This document shows positions 60,302 to 64,000 of a DNA stretch of 64,000 nt, piece after piece; the stretch's first letter is position 1; every line of letters starts with the position of its first letter. The translations under genes and the position numbers were made by a program. This DNA comes from Anaeromyxobacter terrae (GTDB lineage: Bacteria; Myxococcota; Myxococcia; Myxococcales; Anaeromyxobacteraceae), in assembly GCF_022690685.1 (NCBI RefSeq), contig NZ_JALCYY010000005.1:62001-126000 (forward strand), in the 5' to 3' direction. The notes under the pieces are model-generated. The model made no database searches. It worked only from the letters and a program-made list of their open reading frames with translations, and was not told where the DNA came from.

Positions 60302-61680
60302 GCGAGCGTACCGGAGAGCGAGCTGCCGCCGGCGCGCGTGATGCGCGCGCGGACCAGCGCGCCGGTCGGCGCGGCCGCCTCGTCGGCGGCGAGGTGGACG
60401 ACGGAGTTCTCCGGCGTGCGCCCGAGCCGCTCGCCCGGCTCGTCGGAGGCCCCCTCGACGAGGACCTCGACCACCTTCCCGAGCGCGGCCGCGAGCGCCT
60501 CGCCGGCGATGCGCCGCTGCGCGGCCTGGAGCCGCTCGAGCCGCTCGACCGCCACCGCGCGCGGCACCTCCTGCCACTCGGGCCCCGAGCCGAGGCGCAG
60601 GTTCGCGACCGTCTTCGGGCGCGGGCTGAACAGGAAGCTGAAGCTCTGCTCGAAGCGCGCGCGCTCGAGAAGCGCGAGCGAGCCCTCGAAGTCCGCGTCG
60701 CTCTCGCCGGGGAAGCCGACGATGAAGTCGGTGGTGACGGCGATGCCGGGGCGGGCTGCGCGCAGGCGATCGAAGCGGTCGAGGTACTCCGCGACGGTGT
60801 AGTCGCGGCGCATGCGGGCGAGGACCGGATCCGAGCCGGACTGCACCGGCAGGTGGAAGTGCGGCATCACCTTGGGCTCGTCGCGGAACACCTCGACGAG
60901 CGCGTCGGAGAGGTCGTGCGGGTGGCTCGTGGTGAAGCGGATCCGCGCGATCCCCGGCAGGGCCGCGACGCGGCGGAGGAGCTCCGCGAACGTGCAGCCG
61001 CCCGCGTACGAGTTCACGTTCTGGCCGATGAGCGTCACCTCGCGCACGCCCACCTCGGCGAGCGCCGCGCACTCGGCGACGATCTCCGGGAACGCGCGCG
61101 ACACCTCGCGGCCCCGGGTGTGCGGGACGATGCAGAACGCGCAGACGTTGTCGCAGCCCTTCATCGCCGTGACGAACGCCGTCGGGCGGCCGCGCGCGGC
61201 CTCGGGGTCCGCCTGCGGAAAGACGTAGTCGTGCGAGTCCATCCAGCCGGTCTCGGCGAACCGCTCGCGCTCCGCCCGGGCGACCATCTCCGGCAGCTTG
61301 CCGATGTTGTCCGGCCCGAAGACGAAGTCCACGTACGGAACGCGCGCGAGGAGCCGGTCCTTCTCCTGCTGCGCGACGCAGCCGGACACCGCGATGAGCG
61401 CACCGCGCCGCGCCTTCACCTCGCGGTAGCGCCCGAGCGCGGAGAGGAGCTTCTGCTCCGCCTTCTCGCGCACCGCGCAGGTGTTGAGGAGGATGAGGTC
61501 GGCGTCCTCCGCGGTCTCGGCGCGCGCGAACGCGTGGCGGCCGAGGAGCTCGACCATCCGGTCCGAGTCCGACGCGTTCATCTGGCAGCCGAAGGTGTGG
61601 ACGTACACCTTGCGGGGGGCGGCCGGACGGTCGCCGGGCGCGGAGGGGGCCTTCCGGGAGAGCGAGACGAGGTCGGGCAC
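60298..61680 (-). CDS. miaB: tRNA-2-methylthio-N6-dimethylallyladenosine synthase
   Basis: A 460-residue methylthiotransferase. The UPF0004 domain has three cysteines (TFGCQMNASDSDR, LNTCAVREKAEQK, AVSGCVAQQ), the radical-SAM triad is GCDNVCAFCIVPHTRG (CX3CX2C) and a TRAM domain ends the protein. GTG 61680 is the start. It modifies A37 of tRNAs reading UNN codons. First gene of a chain with the VanZ-like, gamma-CA-like and cNMP-binding genes, each overlapping the next. Confidence 0.97.
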   Translation of the reverse strand: MPDLVSLSRKAPSAPGDRPAAPRKVYVHTFGCQMNASDSDRMVELLGRHAFARAETAEDADLILLNTCAVREKAEQKLLSALGRYREVKARRGALIAVSGCVAQQEKDRLLARVPYVDFVFGPDNIGKLPEMVARAERERFAETGWMDSHDYVFPQADPEAARGRPTAFVTAMKGCDNVCAFCIVPHTRGREVSRAFPEIVAECAALAEVGVREVTLIGQNVNSYAGGCTFAELLRRVAALPGIARIRFTTSHPHDLSDALVEVFRDEPKVMPHFHLPVQSGSDPVLARMRRDYTVAEYLDRFDRLRAARPGIAVTTDFIVGFPGESDADFEGSLALLERARFEQSFSFLFSPRPKTVANLRLGSGPEWQEVPRAVAVERLERLQAAQRRIAGEALAAALGKVVEVLVEGASDEPGERLGRTPENSVVHLAADEAAAPTGALVRARITRAGGSSLSGTLA

Positions 61681-61689
61681 GCGGGGCGG

Positions 61690-61719
61690 AAACTAAGGAA
61701 GACGGGGGCGCGGAGTCAA
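61690..61719 (-). promoter_or_regulatory. miaB promoter, near-leaderless
   Basis: TTGACT (61719-61714) and TAGTTT (61695-61690) with an 18-base spacer; the GTG starts nine bases after the -10. CTTCCTTAGTTT also occurs upstream of the VWA operon. Confidence 0.5.
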
Positions 61720-61741
61720 CCGCAGGCCAAGGCGGAGACCA

Positions 61742-61901
61742 GTTGATCTGGATCGCTACTGCGGCGCACGCTGGCTGGCTGCGCCGGGCAGACTCCTCCC
61801 TGCGCTGCTCGACGGGCCTTCCAGGCCCGCCTGCGCTGCTCGGCCTTCGTGTGCCCGGCTCGCCGACGCCATCGCGCGCCTCGTGACGCGCCCAGATCAA
61901 C
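61742..61901. repeat. Inverted repeat in the miaB/TonB-like intergenic region
   Basis: GTTGATCTGG (61742-61751) and CCAGATCAAC (61892-61901) are perfect inverse copies about 140 bases apart. The middle has GC-rich short repeats (CTGCGCTGCTCG twice). It could be a small non-autonomous element or a cruciform-forming spacer. Confidence 0.4.
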
Positions 61902-61912
61902 CGGGCTCCGCG

Positions 61913-63130
61913 CTACCCCGCGCCGCGCACCGCGACGAGCTCGATGCGGCTCTTCGCCGAGCGCTTCAGCGGGTAGACGAGCCCTTTCGGCTTGAAGTTC
62001 GCATCGAACGCCACGCCCGCGACCGGGAGCGGTGGGATGACCGAGAGCTCGGTCACGAACGCCCACTCCGTCGTCGTGCCCGCGAGCCGGCGCGAGAGGG
62101 TGCGGCCGAAGAGCCTCCGCGCCCGCTCGAGCGCGAGGCGGTCGTGGGCCGGGTTCCCGCTCGACGCCACGACGCGGGCATCCGTGACGACGCCGCCCTC
62201 GTCCTCGACCACGGCGACCACCGTGACGAGCCCCTTCGACCAGGCCTGCGCGAGCCCCTTGCCGCCGGTCGCGGCGAGCGCGTCGCTCCCGGCGGCGAGC
62301 GCCTCGCGGTCGCGGCTCCCCTCCGCGGCGGCGTGCACCGCGGCGTCCTTTCCCGGCGCGACGCGACCGGGGGCGTCCGGCGCGTTCGCGAAGGGTCGTC
62401 CGGTGCGGCCGTAGGCCTCCGCGGCGCCGAGGTAGGCGCTCGCGGTGTCCGCGAGGAGGTCGCCCACCCCCTGCCCGCCCCCGCGCAGCACGCCGAAGTC
62501 CGGGGCGAACCCGCCGGCGAGCGCGTCGCGGAGGTCCATCCACGAGGCGTCCGGGTAGCGCGCGAGGTCGCGCGCGCGCATCTCGGCGAGCATGCCGTCC
62601 ACGCGCCGCTTCGCGCGCGCCGCCGGCGCCTCCTCGGCTCCGTCGCCGCGGGAGAAGAGCGACGCGGGCGGCGAGACCGCGAGCGCGTCCCGCCCGCCCG
62701 ACCGGCGCTCCCCTCCGAGCCCCTGCGCGTCGAACCAGCCCTGCGCCGCCGACGCGGCCCCGGGCGGGAGCTCGCCCTGCGGCGCGATCCGGGCGCCCCG
62801 CTCGCGCGGCCCCGCCCCCCGGCTCGGCGCGATCGTCGCCGCCGGGGGCCGCGCGCGCTGCTCCGGACCCGGGCGGGCGCCCTCGCCTGCCCGCCGGGCG
62901 TCGCGCTCTGCCTGCCCGCGCCCGGGCGGTCCGGCGGTCTCTCCGCCGGGCTCGACCTCCACGAGCGAGACGGTGATGGGCCCGGGCGGTGGCGGTGCGG
63001 AGGGTCCGGGGCGAAGCGCGGCGAGGAGCGCAGCGTGGAGCGCCGCGGACAGGCCGACCGCGAGGAGGAGCCAGCGCCGCTCGCGCGCGCGCGCCTCGCG
63101 CGATCCCCGCTCCGGGCCGCCCACGCTCAC
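61913..63130 (-). CDS. TonB-like energy-transducer protein
   Basis: A 405-residue protein from GTG 63130, overlapping the VWA gene stop by four bases. One membrane helix (about 20-40, LLLAVGLSAALHAALLAAL), a Pro/Ala/Arg-rich spacer and a C-terminal domain TVVAVVEDEGGVVTDARVVASSGNP that matches the TonB_C fold (strands and helix, later RSAKSRIELVAVRGAG) are visible. The middle region (about 150-290) is unlike classical TonB. No ExbB/ExbD is adjacent. Confidence 0.7.
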   Translation of the reverse strand: MSVGGPERGSREARARERRWLLLAVGLSAALHAALLAALRPGPSAPPPPGPITVSLVEVEPGGETAGPPGRGQAERDARRAGEGARPGPEQRARPPAATIAPSRGAGPRERGARIAPQGELPPGAASAAQGWFDAQGLGGERRSGGRDALAVSPPASLFSRGDGAEEAPAARAKRRVDGMLAEMRARDLARYPDASWMDLRDALAGGFAPDFGVLRGGGQGVGDLLADTASAYLGAAEAYGRTGRPFANAPDAPGRVAPGKDAAVHAAAEGSRDREALAAGSDALAATGGKGLAQAWSKGLVTVVAVVEDEGGVVTDARVVASSGNPAHDRLALERARRLFGRTLSRRLAGTTTEWAFVTELSVIPPLPVAGVAFDANFKPKGLVYPLKRSAKSRIELVAVRGAG

Positions 63131-64000
63131 CCGCCGCCCCCCGGCACGAGCGCGTCGGCGATCTCCTCGAGCTCCTCGAGCGAGCCGAGGGTCGCGACGC
63201 GGCTGCAGCGGGGCGCGTAGAGCGGCATCTCGCTGTCCCCCATGCCCCACGCAAGGCGCGGCTCCGGGCAGATCCAGAGCAGGCGCCGCGCGCGCCGCCG
63301 GAGCTCGTCGAGGACCCACGCCTCGGGCGCGTTGTAGTTGTTCCGGCCGTCGCCGATGACGATCACGGTGGTGCGCCGGGTGACCGCCCCGCGGAAGTCC
63401 TCGTGGAACACCTTCAGCGCGCGGCCGTAGTTGGAGTTCGCCGAGAGGCTCACCGCGCGCGCGGCGACCGCGAGCTGCGCCGCGCGGGTCGGGTCCTTCT
63501 CGGCGCGCAGCCGGTCCGTCACCTCGGCGAGGTCGGACACGAACACGAACGTCCGCACGCGCGTGAAGAGGCTCTGGAGCGTGTAGAGGAAGAGCAGCAT
63601 GAGCCGGGTGACGTGCCGGACCGACTCGGAGACGTCGCAGAGCACGACGACGTCCGGCCGCTCCGGCCGCCGGTGGCGGAACACGAGCCGGGCGGGCACG
63701 CCGCCGAGCCCGAGGTTCCGCCGGAGCGTCCTGCGCACCGCGAGCGCACCGCGCCGCCGCGAGCGCTCGCGCCGCACGAGCCGCGCGCGCAGCCGCTCGG
63801 CGAGCCGCCGCACCGCGACCTCCATCCGCGCCGCCTCCGCGGGCGTGACCGGGGCGAGCCCGCCCTCCAGCGGGTCCCGGCGCAGCGTGCGCGCCCGCCC
63901 CTCGAGCTCCGCCCAGCGCCGGGCCGCCTCCTCCACCTTCCGGAGCGCTCCCTCGAGCGAGCCGGTCACGAGCTCGCGCGCACCGGCCTCGAGGCCACGC
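63127..64000 (-). CDS. CoxE-type VWA-domain protein, C-terminal part (5' end outside window)
   Basis: Frame open to the right edge. VVLCDVSESVRHVTRLML is the MIDAS DxSxS of VWA CoxE-like proteins, and FVFVSDLAEVTDRL and VIVIGDGRNNYNAPE follow as in that family (partner of MoxR-type AAA+ ATPases). A GTG at 63969 is possible, but GLEAGARELVTGSLEGAL reads on in frame past it, so the true start lies outside. Confidence 0.85.
   Translation of the reverse strand, partial: RGLEAGARELVTGSLEGALRKVEEAARRWAELEGRARTLRRDPLEGGLAPVTPAEAARMEVAVRRLAERLRARLVRRERSRRRGALAVRRTLRRNLGLGGVPARLVFRHRRPERPDVVVLCDVSESVRHVTRLMLLFLYTLQSLFTRVRTFVFVSDLAEVTDRLRAEKDPTRAAQLAVAARAVSLSANSNYGRALKVFHEDFRGAVTRRTTVIVIGDGRNNYNAPEAWVLDELRRRARRLLWICPEPRLAWGMGDSEMPLYAPRCSRVATLGSLEELEEIADALVPGGGG

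Overview
This is a 64 kb stretch of a very GC-rich bacterial chromosome. The gene content points to a member of the Myxococcota, most like Anaeromyxobacter: a myxobacterial-type PilZ domain fused to Hsp70, tandem Cys-rich von Willebrand lipoproteins, many PAS-histidine kinases, DoxX and VanZ-like membrane proteins, and an unusually strong bias to G or C at third codon positions. The taxonomic call is inference from gene style, not from a marker-gene comparison.

Layout. 1-7.1 kb: the end of an S41 protease, a lipoprotein, a PAS histidine kinase, a branched-chain amino-acid type substrate-binding protein, then a tight operon of carbamate kinase, a cyclic-2,3-diphosphoglycerate-synthetase-like P-loop protein and ornithine aminotransferase (nitrogen/ornithine metabolism). 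7.7-16.3 kb: a genomic island inserted in an initiator tRNA-Met gene and bounded by a 34-bp direct repeat. It has visibly lower GC and carries a truncated integrase, a zinc-ribbon membrane protein next to a membrane-anchored HEPN-like protein, a DUF6615 protein, a winged-helix PD-(D/E)XK nuclease, and a divergent pair of a three-Cys-motif partner (TcmP, methyltransferase-like) and a DUF5131/Gp37-Gp68 three-cysteine protein. Three of its genes are frameshifted, so the island is decaying or the sequence has errors. A second tRNA 3'-end remnant at 19.9 kb suggests that 16.3-19.9 kb may be an older insertion in the same site. This island is the best candidate for an undescribed system in the window.

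20-36 kb: assorted housekeeping and accessory genes: a short-chain dehydrogenase, a thioesterase, an Rrf2 regulator with a flavin-nitroreductase-like partner, a two-gene RND efflux pump, formate-tetrahydrofolate ligase, a GNAT acetyltransferase and a ferredoxin-fused aldo/keto reductase. 35-40 kb: a YegD-like Hsp70, an ECF sigma/anti-sigma pair with a recognisable autoregulatory promoter, and a divergent MetOD1 protein plus histidine kinase behind a matching ECF-type promoter. 40-44.3 kb: a zinc/manganese-type ABC transporter (permease, ATPase, binding protein) with an outer-membrane beta-barrel protein and a small His/Cys protein. 44.4-49 kb: acyl-CoA metabolism (CaiB/racemase family, SCP2, long-chain acyl-CoA ligase), a lone receiver domain and a TPR protein. 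49-52 kb: two overlapping Cys-rich VWA lipoproteins.

52-64 kb: guaA and guaB (GMP synthesis) separated by REP-like hairpins, the PilZ-Hsp70 fusion, a DedA membrane protein, a tightly overlapping chain miaB > VanZ-like > gamma-carbonic-anhydrase-like > cyclic-nucleotide-binding protein, and a CoxE-type VWA protein plus a TonB-like protein that run off the right edge. Several genes (guaB, the PilZ-Hsp70 fusion, miaB, the small His/Cys protein) have sigma70-like promoters placed so close to the start codon that leaderless transcripts are predicted.
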